Source of the DNA: Candidatus Nitrotoga sp. AM1P
Lineage (GTDB): Bacteria > Pseudomonadota > Gammaproteobacteria > Burkholderiales > Gallionellaceae
Direction of reading: 5' to 3'
Assembly (NCBI RefSeq): GCF_013168275.1
Contig: NZ_AP019547.1
Coordinates: forward strand, 1,116,001 to 1,180,000
Length of the DNA stretch: 64,000 nucleotides
Both the position numbers and the translations under genes were made by a program. The notes beneath the pieces were generated by a model, which was given only the letters and a program-made list of their open reading frames with translations, searched no databases and was not told the origin of the DNA. Position 1 is the first letter of the stretch, and every line of letters starts with the position of its first letter. Shown piece after piece: positions 52,667 through 62,884 of the stretch.

Positions 52667-53671
52667 ATGGTCTATTGTCCAGATTTAATCCAGTTAAAAA
52701 CAATAAAAAGGGGCATTGCGATTATCGTTGCAATACTATCCACAGGATGTGCAATTCAGACGCCACCCATTGTTCAAAAAGAGTCACCGCAGTCAGCAGC
52801 ATTTCAAAGGGCCGCTCAACAGGCGGTAATTTCTCAAACACCTCTTAAACCAACACTCAAGCGGAAAATCGCTCTTGGCCGGATTACAAATGAAACCAGT
52901 TATGGGCGATCTTTATTACGTGATCAATTTAATGATCCTCTAGGTAAGCAAGTAACCGATTTAATGAGCAAGGCACTCACAGAGTCCGGTGCTTACCTAG
53001 TCTTTGAACGGCCAGATCTCAATCGCGTTCTAATTGAAAATGAAATTGGAGGAGACAAACTTAATCTGATCGGTGTAGATGCACTTATCGTAGGCTCTTT
53101 GACCGAATTTGGTCGCAAGACCGTGGGGGCAACAGGCTTCGCTTCTTCAAGTAAAAAGCAAGTAGCATTTGCAAAAATTGACGTTCGAGTGGTAGATACC
53201 AACAATGGTCATGTCTTTTTTGCAGCTTCCGGTTCTGGCGAGGCATCAACTGAAACTGCTTCTACATTTGGATTTGGTTCGCAAGCGGCCTATGACGGGA
53301 CACTCAACGATGCGGCCATCCGACAAGCCGTTTCCGATGCGATTAACCGACTCACTTCGGAATTGAGTGGCCATCCCTGGGAGACATACATCTTAAAAGC
53401 TGAAGAGAATCTTATCTACATCGGCGGAGGAAAGAGTCAGGGGATTCGCCCAGGAATGACGTTCTCCGTGCAAACAAAAGGGGAGAAAGTTAAGTCACCA
53501 CAAACAGGGGCAGAGATTTTACTTCCGGGAAAAGAGGTTGCTCAAATACGCATCGATTCGTTATTTGGCGAAGGCGAATTAAACGAGGGATCCACGGGTA
53601 CTTTAATTTCTGGATCCACCCATGCTTACAAGCCTGATCAACTTATCATCCGTTATACAGGTAAACAATAA
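52667..53671 (+). CDS. CsgG/HfaB-family outer-membrane lipoprotein
   Basis: 334 residues with a lipoprotein signal (IIVAILSTGC). The CsgG-like core runs KRKIALGRITNETSYGRSLLRD...LSKALTESGAYLVFERPDLNRVL and LNLIGVDALIVGSLTEFGRK, with QVAFAKIDVRVVDTNNGHVFF. CsgG forms a nonameric export pore for curli subunits; this is a longer relative with an extra C-terminal domain. It is the first gene of a four-gene lipoprotein operon, overlapping the next start by one base (TAATG). No curli subunit gene (csgA/B) is nearby, so the substrate is unknown. Confidence 0.88.
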   Translation: MVYCPDLIQLKTIKRGIAIIVAILSTGCAIQTPPIVQKESPQSAAFQRAAQQAVISQTPLKPTLKRKIALGRITNETSYGRSLLRDQFNDPLGKQVTDLMSKALTESGAYLVFERPDLNRVLIENEIGGDKLNLIGVDALIVGSLTEFGRKTVGATGFASSSKKQVAFAKIDVRVVDTNNGHVFFAASGSGEASTETASTFGFGSQAAYDGTLNDAAIRQAVSDAINRLTSELSGHPWETYILKAEENLIYIGGGKSQGIRPGMTFSVQTKGEKVKSPQTGAEILLPGKEVAQIRIDSLFGEGELNEGSTGTLISGSTHAYKPDQLIIRYTGKQ

Positions 53672-54006
53672 TGAAAATTCTTAAATCATCAATAAGTTTG
53701 TTATTTATACTTGGGTTAGTGATAGCGGGAATTTCTGCCTGCACACAGATGCCTACTGAAAAACAGAATGTAACCGATATGCGCCCCCAATTATCTTTCA
53801 AAATCCTTGATGAAAGATTACTTGTTGCAAAAGTTTATGTTGACGGTCTAGATATGGGTTCGATTGGAGAATTCCGGGAAGGTATAGCGTCTTTACGAAT
53901 ACGTTCTGGTAGCCATCTAATTCGTATCAACATAAATGATCAAGTACTCGTAGAGGAAAAACTTTACTTTGGCGATGGAGTTAATCGAACTATTCTCGTG
54001 AAATGA
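53671..54006 (+). CDS. Small lipoprotein of the CsgG-type operon
   Basis: 111 residues. The lipoprotein signal is SISLLFILGLVIAGISAC, and the mature beta-rich part contains VYVDGLDMGSIGEFREGIASLRIRSGSHLIRI, resembling a PEGA-like strand pattern. It starts on the last base of the CsgG-like stop and is followed at 7 bp by the DUF4810 gene. It is likely a periplasmic or outer-membrane component of the same complex. Confidence 0.8.
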   Translation: MKILKSSISLLFILGLVIAGISACTQMPTEKQNVTDMRPQLSFKILDERLLVAKVYVDGLDMGSIGEFREGIASLRIRSGSHLIRININDQVLVEEKLYFGDGVNRTILVK

Positions 54007-54013
54007 TGAATTC

Positions 54014-54382
54014 ATGATCCGTATTTTTCTGAGTGCATTATTTGTTATTTCTTTATCGGGCTGTGCTACAGATTCTGGTCTGTATCAATGGGGGGGTTAC
54101 GAAAATGATCTTTATGCCGCCTACAAAGATACGGCTCAACTTGAAAAACTTCGTATAAATCTTGAGACGCACACGATACTCTTGGAAAAAAATGGTCAGA
54201 AAGTTGCGCCAGGACTTTATGCTGAGCTGGGAACGCTTTACTTACAATCGGGTGCCCCCGCTAAAGCTATCGTCATGTACAAGAAAGAGCGCGATATGTG
54301 GCCTGAAAGTAGAGGTTTAATGTCGGCAATGATTCAAAATCTGGAAAGAAGACAAAAAGCAACTCAGGATACAAAAATATGA
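54014..54382 (+). CDS. DUF4810 lipoprotein
   Basis: 122 residues. The lipobox (ISLSGCATD) is followed by the DUF4810 signature LYQWGGYENDLYAAYKD. A short TPR-like helical pair (GLYAELGTLYLQSGAPAKAIVMYKKERDMWPES) follows, suggesting protein contacts. DUF4810 genes commonly lie between CsgG-like and DUF799 genes, as here. It overlaps the next gene by 4 bp. Confidence 0.88.
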   Translation: MIRIFLSALFVISLSGCATDSGLYQWGGYENDLYAAYKDTAQLEKLRINLETHTILLEKNGQKVAPGLYAELGTLYLQSGAPAKAIVMYKKERDMWPESRGLMSAMIQNLERRQKATQDTKI

Positions 54383-55014
54383 GATTCTTTTCCTGGATAT
54401 TTATCCTTTTATTAACGGGATGTAATACTCAACCAGTTAAAAAAGATATGAGTGCGTTTACAGCCGCTGCGCCTAGGTCTATTCTTGTGGTTCCAATTGT
54501 CAATAAATCGCTAGATGTGGATGCACCCAATTATGTACTAGCAACTTTGCCAATGCCACTTGCAGAAAAAGGTTATTACGTTTTTCCAGTCAACACGACA
54601 AAATTTGTCTTAGAGCAAGAAGGACTCTATGAAGGTGACCGTATTCATAACGAACCACCTACTGCCCTTGCCAAGCTTTTTGATGCTGATGCTATTCTTT
54701 ATGTAACTATTCATCGGTGGGATGCTCAATACGCAATTTTCGCCACGACTGTGACTGTCGAATTAGAGTACCGCATAGTTTCCAAGGATGGTACCGATAT
54801 CTGGAATGATAAACAAAAGATGGCGTATACCCCCCAAAGCAATAGTTCTGGATCTGCTTTAGGATCATTAATTTTTGCCGTCATAAGCGCTGCAGTTGCC
54901 AGGGCCGGTCCTAATTATATGCCGCTTACACAGCAGGCCAATAGGGAGGTGTTTCTTTTAAGTCCCAACGCTCCTCCAGATGGGCCTTATAAGACAGCAA
55001 AATCAATTAACTGA
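54379..55014 (+). CDS. DUF799 (GNA1162-type) lipoprotein
   Basis: 211 residues with a lipobox (LLLTGCNTQ) and the DUF799 core: PRSILVVPIVNKSLDVDAPNYVLATLPMPLAEKGYYVFPV, PTALAKLFDADAILYVTIHRWDAQY and a C-terminal KMAYTPQSNSSGSALGSLIFAVISAAVARAG. The family adopts a TolB-N/CsgG-like fold at the outer membrane. Together with the CsgG-like and DUF4810 genes it forms a conserved envelope operon. It is the last gene before the third att repeat. Confidence 0.88.
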   Translation: MRFFSWIFILLLTGCNTQPVKKDMSAFTAAAPRSILVVPIVNKSLDVDAPNYVLATLPMPLAEKGYYVFPVNTTKFVLEQEGLYEGDRIHNEPPTALAKLFDADAILYVTIHRWDAQYAIFATTVTVELEYRIVSKDGTDIWNDKQKMAYTPQSNSSGSALGSLIFAVISAAVARAGPNYMPLTQQANREVFLLSPNAPPDGPYKTAKSIN

Positions 55015-55399
55015 ATCGTTCTTTCCTAAGTGCGTGAAAAATCTTAAGCTAAGCTTCTCTGTAGCATGATCAAATCACAACATTGTGCTGAGTACTTACT
55101 AGACCAAGTTTATCCCACGTACGGCGAAGAATTTTAGTCAATTGAGTCAGCTAATTCGTAATGATCGTTCTGTGGCAGCTCAGTCAAAATTTTTATAAAT
55201 GTGTGCTACTTTCGGTGCCAGCTCGGCGAGAACTACTAATAATTTGTTGTTTTTTATCAAAATTACAGTAAAACAACTCAATATTGAGCGGTTCACGTTC
55301 GGCCTTGGTTCGGTTTACGTCAAACTGAATGATGCCCAGTAAAAATTCTGTTCCGATTCTTCAACTTTGGATGCATAATTCTCTGAGTGGCTGCTCCTA

Positions 55400-55441
55400 T
55401 TAATCCGCAGGTCCCTGGTTCGAGTCCAGGTCGGGGAGCCA
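55400..55441 (+). repeat. tRNA-Asn 3' end, copy 3 of the direct repeat (second attR)
   Basis: 42 bp identical to the 3' end of the tRNA-Asn gene (7720-7761) and to 41758-41799. It is the outermost repeat and probably the original chromosomal junction. Confidence 0.92.
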
Positions 55442-55655
55442 AATATAGAGCCTTACAGCGATGCAGGGCTTTTTTATTAGCTAAATCATTAACCTGAACC
55501 TGTGAGGGTGTATCAGCTTAGAATTTCCCAGTCGCCATCCGATAATGAGTTGAGTATCTTGTTGGATATCATTGTTTGACTATCGTCATGGACGATTACA
55601 TAAATAAATCGCCTTGATTACTCTATCGGCAAATTTTATTTTTAGTTGAGGATGT
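55442..55655 (+). repeat. Duplicated tRNA-Asn downstream flank, second copy
   Basis: About 85% similar to 41800-42007, including the terminator hairpin AGCCTTAC/GCAGGGCT with its T-run. Similarity ends at GAGGATGT. Confidence 0.85.
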
Positions 55656-55692
55656 AAATTGGGTAGGCACAATAGATAAATAAGGAAGCGTA

Positions 55693-56002
55693 ATAAAAAA
55701 TCTAGTAACCTATGCGTCATTGTTAACGTTAACAGCCTGTGGCAATCCCGGTGGGCTTTCTGATATAGAGTATGCAAAATACAAAGAACTAGGTTCGCCG
55801 AAAATTCTTTACTCATGCATTCAAATGGAGAATCCCGATGAGGACCCCCAAGGCGTATCGGCTATGCTTGGCGCATATTGATCAGGTGCAGAAGAATACG
55901 TGCGTAAAGAATTTTGAGCGCGAAAGAAAGCCAGTAACGCACACCGGGTATGCCGCAGGTATAGGAGTTGCCGTTACCTACAATAAACTTCAAACTTCTT
56001 AA
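55693..56002 (+). pseudogene. Decayed small lipoprotein gene
   Basis: After AAGGAAG the reading frame begins with ATA (probably a mutated ATG) and gives KNLVTYASLLTLTACGNPGG, a lipoprotein signal with lipobox LTAC. It continues to a TGA at about 55878-55880, then SGAEEYVRKEF, and after a frameshift ERERKPVTHTGYAAGIGVAV to a TAA at 56000-56002. One lost start, one stop and one frameshift make it dead. Confidence 0.6.
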
Positions 56003-56045
56003 CGATGCAAAGGCCGGTTGCGATGGTACGTTTAAAATCCTCGAC

Positions 56046-56250
56046 AGCAAGTCTTGAGACAGCACATCCCCGCTCTGAATAATACTTCATGCGGTAATCT
56101 AAAATCCACCACTTTGCGTGGCCGATGGTTAAGTCGTTCTACCGCTCGCTGCACTTACTTTTCAGTAACGCCAGTCCACTCCATGCCTTTGAGGAAATAC
56201 TGCCGGAATAGCTCATTACTGTTATCGTTCAGTCCTCATTCCCAGGAACG
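56046..56250 (-). pseudogene. IS30-family transposase C-terminal remnant
   Basis: The minus strand reads ELFRQYFLKGMEWTGVTEK, a stop, then VQRAVERLNHRPRKVVDF and RLPHEVLF, the characteristic IS30 C-terminus (family pattern RQYFPKG...LNxRPRKxLxxxTPxEV). The stop and the missing N-terminal part make it a fragment. Confidence 0.75.
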
Positions 56251-56256
56251 GTAGGG

Positions 56257-56394
56257 ATGCGCGAAAATCCGTATGTCGGGTCATTCTTGGTTCGCTCGTC
56301 TGTCCCAGAATCATCATCCATCGCGTCACTTGGATTAGGTATCGCCGGACTGGGCTTCAGTAGACGTAAAGTTAGAGCCAAAAATCTGAATTAA
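56257..56394 (+). pseudogene. Orphan PEP-CTERM sorting signal (3' end of a lost exported protein)
   Basis: A 45-codon frame ends with VPESSSIASLGLGIAGLGFS followed by RRK and a basic tail. This is a PEP-CTERM signal (PEP degraded to PES, hydrophobic helix, Arg-rich end) normally cut by exosortase. No signal peptide or protein body is attached, so it is the tail of a decayed gene. Confidence 0.65.
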
Positions 56395-56670
56395 TTTGAA
56401 CTAGTTTCGATCTGATCCGACAAATGCATTTTAACAATGAAATGAAAGAACTCATCAGGGCAAGGTTTATAAGACAGTGGGGAGCAAGTTTAGAGTGGGC
56501 GGATTCAAGTTCGAAGTGCAACAACTGATGTTGGCTTGATACGCGCTCCACCTCAATTCAGTATCCACTACTGTCGGTTTCCTTCACATATCCTCAGTGT
56601 ACGAATGAGAGAGAGGCGATGCTCCTTTCTATCCCGATTAAACCGCAACTGGAGCTTAAAGAAATCTAAT

Positions 56671-57384
56671 ATGACGAACGAACTGAAATCATCATTTACG
56701 CTTGGCGCGCTGCTGTGTATTGGATTGATCGTGGCTGGATATATCCTCGGAGAAAGTGCACTTAAATTTAAGTCGTATGATCGGAGTGTTTCCGTTAAAG
56801 GACTTTCTGAGCGGGAAGTTCCAGCTGATATCGCTGCATGGCCGATTCGATTTACTACAGCTGGCAATGATCTGAGCGTTCTTTATGTGTCGATGGAGAC
56901 ACATGCTAAACAAGTCTCAAAATTTCTGGAAGCGGCGGGTTTCTCACCTTCCGAAATCACTATTGCGGCTCCCGTAATAACAGATAAGCTCGCGCAGAAT
57001 TACGGCGGTCAAAATGTGAGTCTACGCTACACTGCTAAGCAAACCATTGCTGTCTACACCACTAAAATCGATCTTGCTCGGTCCGCCAAAAACAACCTGG
57101 GTGAGCTGGGAAAAAAGGGAATCGCCTTCGGCGGGGAAGAATACGAACAGAAAACGGAATACCTGTTTACTAAGCTAAACGACGTTAAACCATCTATGGT
57201 GGAAGAAGCCACAAGGAATGCGCGCCATATTGCTGAGCAATTCGCAGCTGATTCGAATAGTAAGCTCGGTAAAATTAAGAGCGCCAACCAGGGTCAATTC
57301 ACGATTTCAGATAGAGACAGCAGCACTCCCCACATCAAAAAGATAAGAGTAGTGTCCACTGTTGATTATTTTCTGTCAGATTAA
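56671..57384 (+). CDS. SIMPL-domain (DUF541) protein
   Basis: 237 residues from ATG at 56671; a 45-codon upstream extension of the frame is not supported. An N-terminal membrane anchor (FTLGALLCIGLIVAGYILG) is followed by the SIMPL domain: YDRSVSVKGLSEREVPADIAAWPIRF, GFSPSEITIAAPVITD, RYTAKQTIAVYTTKIDLAR. SIMPL proteins act in the periplasm, some in oxidative-stress defence or adhesion; the precise role is unknown. It stands alone, in the first intact gene position behind the remnant zone. Confidence 0.85.
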   Translation: MTNELKSSFTLGALLCIGLIVAGYILGESALKFKSYDRSVSVKGLSEREVPADIAAWPIRFTTAGNDLSVLYVSMETHAKQVSKFLEAAGFSPSEITIAAPVITDKLAQNYGGQNVSLRYTAKQTIAVYTTKIDLARSAKNNLGELGKKGIAFGGEEYEQKTEYLFTKLNDVKPSMVEEATRNARHIAEQFAADSNSKLGKIKSANQGQFTISDRDSSTPHIKKIRVVSTVDYFLSD

Positions 57385-57415
57385 GCGTTACACGTGGCAG
57401 TTATAAATTTCGCTA

Positions 57416-57434
57416 CAGGGCGCTCAGAGCCCTG
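57416..57434. terminator. Hairpin after the SIMPL gene
   Basis: CAGGGC/GCCCTG with a 7-nt loop, 31 bp after the stop. There is no T-run, so function is uncertain. Confidence 0.4.
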
Positions 57435-57583
57435 ACAGGCAAACAGCCTGGACTCAATAAGTGCCGAGGTATGGCATACTTCCCTCTTTGAACGAACCCA
57501 TGATTCATTGTTACTCAGCTGCTGGCATTAGTTACCAACCCCACTGCCTTAACAGTTTCGGCTAGAAAGCAATGGTCGACGTT

Positions 57584-57928
57584 TCATTCGTGTGGTTTGT
57601 ATTTAGTTGCCAGAGGGATAATTTCTGCACTTCTCGCAGAATGAGATGATACGTTTGTTGATCTGCAATCATTTCCCATAAAGGTGTTCAATGACCCATT
57701 TAAATCTACAAACGCATCCCACATCAAGGTTGATAGTCGCAAACACGATTTCAGCGGGGTGTGAGCACGCATCCTTTCCATGTCAATACGGCATTGCAAT
57801 CCTCGCAGACGGAAAACATTGTCACTACTGGAGATTTGAATTTCGATAACAGCACGACGTTGCAACTCAAAGTCATCTGGAGCTGTTCTCGCCAGCCTTG
57901 CCCAATCATCGAAATCGAAATTATCCAT
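57584..57928 (-). CDS. DUF3135 family protein
   Basis: 114 residues. The first 90 match the DUF3135 pattern: FDFDDWARLARTAPDDFELQRRAVIEIQI and LRGLQCRIDMERMRAHTPLKSCLRLSTLMWDAF. The last 25 residues (CRSTNVSSHSARSAEIIPLATKYKPHE) are not family-like, suggesting a 3' frameshift or run-on. The family is common in Gamma- and Betaproteobacteria and its function is unknown. Confidence 0.75.
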   Translation of the reverse strand: MDNFDFDDWARLARTAPDDFELQRRAVIEIQISSSDNVFRLRGLQCRIDMERMRAHTPLKSCLRLSTLMWDAFVDLNGSLNTFMGNDCRSTNVSSHSARSAEIIPLATKYKPHE

Positions 57929-58334
57929 TAAGTGGCTGATTCAACTGCCTTTAGTGTTCCACACACCCGTAGGGATAGGCCCTTAGAAGGAAATTAGCGA
58001 AAACGATAAAAAAAGCTCGACTGAAATACCATTCCACAGGATGGCAGGTAAAAAAACGCGATTGTGGCGTGATTTAACGAACACTTCAAAGCTGGATTAC
58101 AAAAGATCGTCAATCTGCTAAAACAGATAAATCGGCGCAACAGCCATGACCCATGGCGACCCATACGGGAGAGTATTGTTTGAATTGGGTTAAAGCCAAA
58201 GCGTGAGTAGGAAACAGGGGCCTGATAACAACATGGTCATGTATCTGGTTGGTTGTCCGGGATCACTCTTGAACGATCCCCTCAGTTAGACCACTAAATC
58301 AATGCTGCCGCCGCTGATCCAGTCAAACTAAAAT
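57929..58334. other. Gene-free gap between the DUF3135 gene and jetD
   Basis: 406 bp with no ORF of note and no strong hairpin. It marks the end of the Wadjet operon. Confidence 0.4.
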
Positions 58335-59513
58335 TTATCGACTATCTAAGAGCCTTTTTAATGCAGCCTCGAACCATCCAAAGCCGATTCTTTCTTGCTC
58401 AAGCCGAATATTTTTACGTATCCGGTTATCACGTAAGTCGTTATAAAGAGAAAGCTCTTCGGGGGTTAGTCTGGGCAAGTCACGTAGTGTTTGCTTTTCT
58501 TCCTCACCCCAGAGCGGCTCGAATTTAAGTAAAGTCGCTCGATCCATCAATAACGACTCCACGTGCGCGAACTGATTGCGAAGTTGATCGAGAATTGCAA
58601 ATCCGTGCGTATCAATATCACCCCAATAATAAATGCGGCAGCGCGATAGCCAATTGGCGTGTCTCGACATTTCAAATCCATACCCCGCACCGAAGATTAC
58701 CAAGCTGCCCTTTAGCGGTGGAAAGGCTAAAAAATTGATCTCATTTTCAATAATGAAAACCCGTAAAACCATAGGATTGAGCTGAGCGAAGCTCGCGGCA
58801 TCAAGAGTGATGTCTGGTACGTGTGCCGATGGAGTTTGATCAGGATCAAGTAAACGAAAACGAATGCGCAACGGCTTGTCGCGGAAGCCGTAGCGCGTTG
58901 CAAATCCGCTCACGCCAGACGCGTTAAAATCAACTGTTTCGGGATCTAAAGCCATATCGAACAACTCAGTCAGCACGCTGCGCTGCGCTTCTATGAATTT
59001 ACTGTGAACGCCTGGAATATCGACCTGTCGCAGATACACGCCTGGTCTGGGATGAGCCTGCATCCAAACGACAATTTCCAGCAACCGATTCCAATCGTCT
59101 GCTAAAGCCAGCGCGAGCATGGGGCGTCTTGCTAGCCAGCCCAGCAGCTTCGGCTGGGACTGTTTTGTTTCCTCTATCAACGCAACAAATCGGGCAGCAT
59201 CTTTGCGCTTGGATAGGAATGTTGCGGCAACATCGAAGCTATCGATCCACACCTCGGCGGGAACGGAGTTCATCCCTAAAATGCGGTGGTTGAACTCCCG
59301 TGCCACCACCCGACAGTGCGGGACGGCCCGAATCTCTCTGACCCAGGCACGAACCTCGTCAAAGCGATCAGCCATCTCAGCTGAGGTAGGACACTTGAGT
59401 ATCAAACGTCGTGGGAACAGTGATTCCCCTGTAACAAGGCTGGACAACATATCCCCTCGTTCCCATAGCTTTTCCAGCTGAGTACGGAAGTCTCTCGGTC
59501 TTGTCCAACTCAT
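58335..59513 (-). CDS. jetD: Wadjet protein JetD (TOPRIM nuclease subunit)
   Basis: 392 residues: N-terminal DUF3322-like region ([28 protein letters not shown]) and C-terminal DUF2220/TOPRIM-like region with [15 protein letters not shown] (Glu) and [17 protein letters not shown] (DxD). JetD is the DNA-cleaving subunit of Wadjet, cutting small circular DNA after loop extrusion by JetABC. The start overlaps the jetC stop by 4 bp. It is the last gene of the jetABCD operon, so the gene order is that of type I Wadjet. Confidence 0.92.
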   Translation of the reverse strand: MSWTRPRDFRTQLEKLWERGDMLSSLVTGESLFPRRLILKCPTSAEMADRFDEVRAWVREIRAVPHCRVVAREFNHRILGMNSVPAEVWIDSFDVAATFLSKRKDAARFVALIEETKQSQPKLLGWLARRPMLALALADDWNRLLEIVVWMQAHPRPGVYLRQVDIPGVHSKFIEAQRSVLTELFDMALDPETVDFNASGVSGFATRYGFRDKPLRIRFRLLDPDQTPSAHVPDITLDAASFAQLNPMVLRVFIIENEINFLAFPPLKGSLVIFGAGYGFEMSRHANWLSRCRIYYWGDIDTHGFAILDQLRNQFAHVESLLMDRATLLKFEPLWGEEEKQTLRDLPRLTPEELSLYNDLRDNRIRKNIRLEQERIGFGWFEAALKRLLDSR

Positions 59514-62500
59514 CCCGAAACTCTCGCCTTCTCCGCGCGATACTCCTCAATCAAAAGATTGCGCAGCTTGGAGGCGCGACCATCTTCGTTTTGGACAAAA
59601 CCCACGCTGGACACAAAAGGCTCGATGATGTGAATCTTCTGCAAGGGCGTGACAATCAGGAGTTGCAAGTTGAGTTGAGCAAACAAGCGCAAGCCATATT
59701 GCGCGGACTCGTCAGAGCCTCGTCCGAAAGCTTCGTCGATCACCACGAACCTGAAAGAACGAGATCGTACTGCCCCCCATTCAAGACCGAACTGATAGGC
59801 CAAGCTTGCGGCAAGAATGGTGTAAGCCAGCTTTTCTTTTTGTCCGCCCGACTTACCGCCCGAGTCAGAATAATGTTCGTGCTCCTTGCCATCCTCGCGC
59901 CAACGTTCACTGGCTGCGAACACGTACCAATTACGCACATCGGTTACTTTAGCTGTCCAGCGTCGATCTTGTTCAGAGATTCCCTCACGTCCGCGAAAAC
60001 GCTCGATGATAAGCTTCACTTGCAGGAATTTTGCTTCTGAATATTGGCTGTCGTCTGAACCCGTGATTTCCCCTTCAGTACAGGCGCGCAGTTCAGTTTG
60101 AAAGTCGCGAATGTCGGCATCCGGCGTAGGCTGAGCTTCAAGTTGTATGTATCGCCCCGTGTTGTAGTCGATCCCCGTTAGCGATTCGTTGATGCGCGCG
60201 ATACGCTCCCTGATCGTTTCGCGCTCGCGCGCCAACTGCGATTGAAAATTGGCGACTTCGTTGATCGTATTTTCGTTCAGCAATTTTTTGAAGCGCGCTT
60301 CAAAACGCGGCAAGTCATCAGCCTGCAGCGCATTGAGCATAGCGCGATATTCGAAAACAGCGTCGATGCTGGCATCCACCTCTGAGGTTTCCAATTTGAA
60401 CGCCTCTTTGTAGGCTGCCATCGCTTGAATAATTTTGTCGCGCAAACGTTTGAGCTTTGCATCCTCTGCATTGATCTTGGTCTGCAACCACTCACGCAAA
60501 TCTCGCTCACGGTTATCACAAGATTCAACCGTGAGCTGATGCTCTCCCAACGCCTCATCACGGATCGCATCAAGACGCTCAAAGCGCGCTGAATGAGTTG
60601 CATATGCCGGTTCATCAAGTATTGCTTGCGTTTGCATCCGCAATGCTTCGGCATCTATTTTTTTCTGCTCTGCTTTGGATCGCTTGTCTTTGTGTTCTTC
60701 AAGCTGTCCTTCCGTGGCTATTAATGCTGCCTCAATAGCACCCAACCGTTCAGCCAATTGCCTTAGCACGTCGGAAGTCGACTCCAGCCTTTGTTTCTCA
60801 TCGGTTAACGCCGCCACCTCTAGTACAAGGAGCCGCCAGTCAATTTCACGAAAATCGTCAAACACCTCCAGCTTCGAAAGCACCGTGATGAACGCTTGAA
60901 GTTCCCTACGGGCTGATTCAATCTTGCCAATAAGGCTGCCCTTTTCGCGCAGGCATTTTTCCAAACTTCTGGCTTTGTCTTCAAGTGCAGCGATCTTGGC
61001 TGCATTGGTCCAGCCCAACACGTAACGACTTCGATCATCCAACCGATGGCGGTCGTCTTTCTCGTGCCGCTCACCCCCTGCCTTGATTTGTCCTGCACGA
61101 GTGATAGCCCGCGTCTCGCGGCGAAACTGCTCTTGAGTGACGCAGCAGGCCACGTCGAAACGATGTACCAGTTCGCGTTCCAGCCAATCGTAAAAGGCTG
61201 AGTCAGGCTTAATTGCCAGCTTGCGCGCCAAAGAATCACGATGCAGGCTAGGCAATTCACTCCGAGAATTCTGACGTATACGAAAATAAACCAAGCGACC
61301 TTTCAGGTGCGTTTTATCAACCCACTCAGCGACCGCTACATAGCGTTCATCCGGCACCAGCAAGGACAAGCCGAAGCTGCGCAACAGCCGTTCGGCCGCG
61401 CCTTCCCAGTCACGCTCGTCCTCATGTACCTGGAGCAACTCGCCGGCGAAGGGCATCTCCTCTTCAGACAAGTTGAGTGCTTTGCACAAGGCTGACCGCA
61501 TGACCACTTGTTCCAATGGAATGTTGCTGCGGCGCGCTTTCAGACTGTTAATCTCGGCAGTCAACGCATCATGCTCTTGTTTACCCTGACGCAAACCCAC
61601 GCTGTGCTCAGTCAAATTGTTTTGCAAGCTGACATCTCTCACCCGCGTGATTTCAGCCGATGCAATAAAGCGTTGTCGTTGCCGCAAAAATTCGTCCTCA
61701 TCCTCTGCGGGACTTTCAGCAACAGCGCGCACCAGCTCAGCGTAACGCTGCGCCTTGCGTTCACGCACCTCGCGCTCCTGCTCTTTCTTGCTGATCTCAA
61801 TCGTCAGCCGTTCCAGACGGTCACCGCCGTTGTCAGCAATGCTGCGTTTGAGTTCAGCCACTTCAACGCGCTGTGCATCACGTTGTGCTTCAACACGTTT
61901 GACCTGGGTGTCTTGTCGTGCCCATTCCTCCAGCAAGTTAGCTGCGCGTTTTTCCAACAAGTCGAGTTTCAATCCAGCAAAGTAGGAACTGAGCGCATCG
62001 CGGCAAGCACGAAATTCATCGACTAATGCAACCAGCGACGCATGACGATCTCCGTCTGCAACCAACGGGGCAAGCATCTCGACTTGCCGCTTGGCTTTCA
62101 GCACGGCCTCGTGTGCGCGGCTTAGATCATCGAAGTGGCCAATCAAAGCGGTGATGCGCGGCGCAACGTCAAATGGTTCCAGCATGTGGCTGCGCACAAA
62201 ATCAGTAAGGTTACCCACTGATTTCATCGACACGGTTTGGTGAAATAATTCCAGTGCCTGTTCGTTTTCAATGCCGAAACGACGCCGAAACCATGCCCCG
62301 TAAGGTGGGAAGCTGTCGAATATTTCCGCGCCCATTCCTCTCAGTTTTTTCCTGAGTTGAACGATGTCCGAACCAAAATGTGCGAAGTCAGCCGTAATCG
62401 ACAGTGCCCGTTCTGCACAGACAAAGAAGCGTGCAGGCTGTGCCTGGGCATCCTTCATCCAGAACACCTGCGCCAGCGTCACCGTTTGGTCATAGCCCGC

Positions 62501-62884
62501 GTTATGAAAAACACCCAAAATAACCGAGTAACTATTGTGATCGCGCAGCGCTACAGGCTTGGCCGTTCCACTCACCTCATTGCGTTCGGACTTGTAATGC
62601 CCAAGCACATAAGAGCGCAACGTGCGCTCTTTATTGTCAGCACCGGCAGCCTTGTTGTAAGCGATACGATACGCCGGAACCAACAGTGTGGTAACGGCAT
62701 CCACCAGCGTGGATTTCCCCGATCCAATGTCCCCAGTGAGCAAGGCATTCTTACCATTGAGGTTCAGCGTCCATACCCTTGCATCAAAAGTGCCCCAATT
62801 AAACACTTCCAAACGATGCAAGCGGAATCCGGATAGCGCATCATCGCTGACAAAATCCAGCCCCAATGTTTGCATCTCATCCAT
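59510..62884 (-). CDS. jetC: Wadjet protein JetC (SMC/MukB-like ATPase)
   Basis: 1124 residues from ATG at 62884 with AGGTG upstream; the open frame extends to 62950. The N-terminal ATPase half has Walker [16 protein letters not shown] long coiled coil with hinge follows. The C-terminal half has the signature [20 protein letters not shown] and Walker [20 protein letters not shown]. As in MukB/SMC, two heads engage on ATP to extrude DNA. The start overlaps the end of jetB by 8 bp and its stop overlaps jetD by 4 bp. Confidence 0.94.
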   Translation of the reverse strand: MDEMQTLGLDFVSDDALSGFRLHRLEVFNWGTFDARVWTLNLNGKNALLTGDIGSGKSTLVDAVTTLLVPAYRIAYNKAAGADNKERTLRSYVLGHYKSERNEVSGTAKPVALRDHNSYSVILGVFHNAGYDQTVTLAQVFWMKDAQAQPARFFVCAERALSITADFAHFGSDIVQLRKKLRGMGAEIFDSFPPYGAWFRRRFGIENEQALELFHQTVSMKSVGNLTDFVRSHMLEPFDVAPRITALIGHFDDLSRAHEAVLKAKRQVEMLAPLVADGDRHASLVALVDEFRACRDALSSYFAGLKLDLLEKRAANLLEEWARQDTQVKRVEAQRDAQRVEVAELKRSIADNGGDRLERLTIEISKKEQEREVRERKAQRYAELVRAVAESPAEDEDEFLRQRQRFIASAEITRVRDVSLQNNLTEHSVGLRQGKQEHDALTAEINSLKARRSNIPLEQVVMRSALCKALNLSEEEMPFAGELLQVHEDERDWEGAAERLLRSFGLSLLVPDERYVAVAEWVDKTHLKGRLVYFRIRQNSRSELPSLHRDSLARKLAIKPDSAFYDWLERELVHRFDVACCVTQEQFRRETRAITRAGQIKAGGERHEKDDRHRLDDRSRYVLGWTNAAKIAALEDKARSLEKCLREKGSLIGKIESARRELQAFITVLSKLEVFDDFREIDWRLLVLEVAALTDEKQRLESTSDVLRQLAERLGAIEAALIATEGQLEEHKDKRSKAEQKKIDAEALRMQTQAILDEPAYATHSARFERLDAIRDEALGEHQLTVESCDNRERDLREWLQTKINAEDAKLKRLRDKIIQAMAAYKEAFKLETSEVDASIDAVFEYRAMLNALQADDLPRFEARFKKLLNENTINEVANFQSQLARERETIRERIARINESLTGIDYNTGRYIQLEAQPTPDADIRDFQTELRACTEGEITGSDDSQYSEAKFLQVKLIIERFRGREGISEQDRRWTAKVTDVRNWYVFAASERWREDGKEHEHYSDSGGKSGGQKEKLAYTILAASLAYQFGLEWGAVRSRSFRFVVIDEAFGRGSDESAQYGLRLFAQLNLQLLIVTPLQKIHIIEPFVSSVGFVQNEDGRASKLRNLLIEEYRAEKARVSG

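Larger units (their letters stand above)
55015..55692. other. Gene-free region containing the third att repeat and flank
   Basis: No intact gene. It includes the att core copy 3 (55400-55441), the duplicated terminator (55446-55475) and the duplicated flank to 55655. A weak hairpin follows the DUF799 stop. Confidence 0.5.

Noticed and set aside
59501-60040. 179-codon plus-strand frame opposite jetC
   Set aside because: Shadow of the SMC-like ATPase gene.
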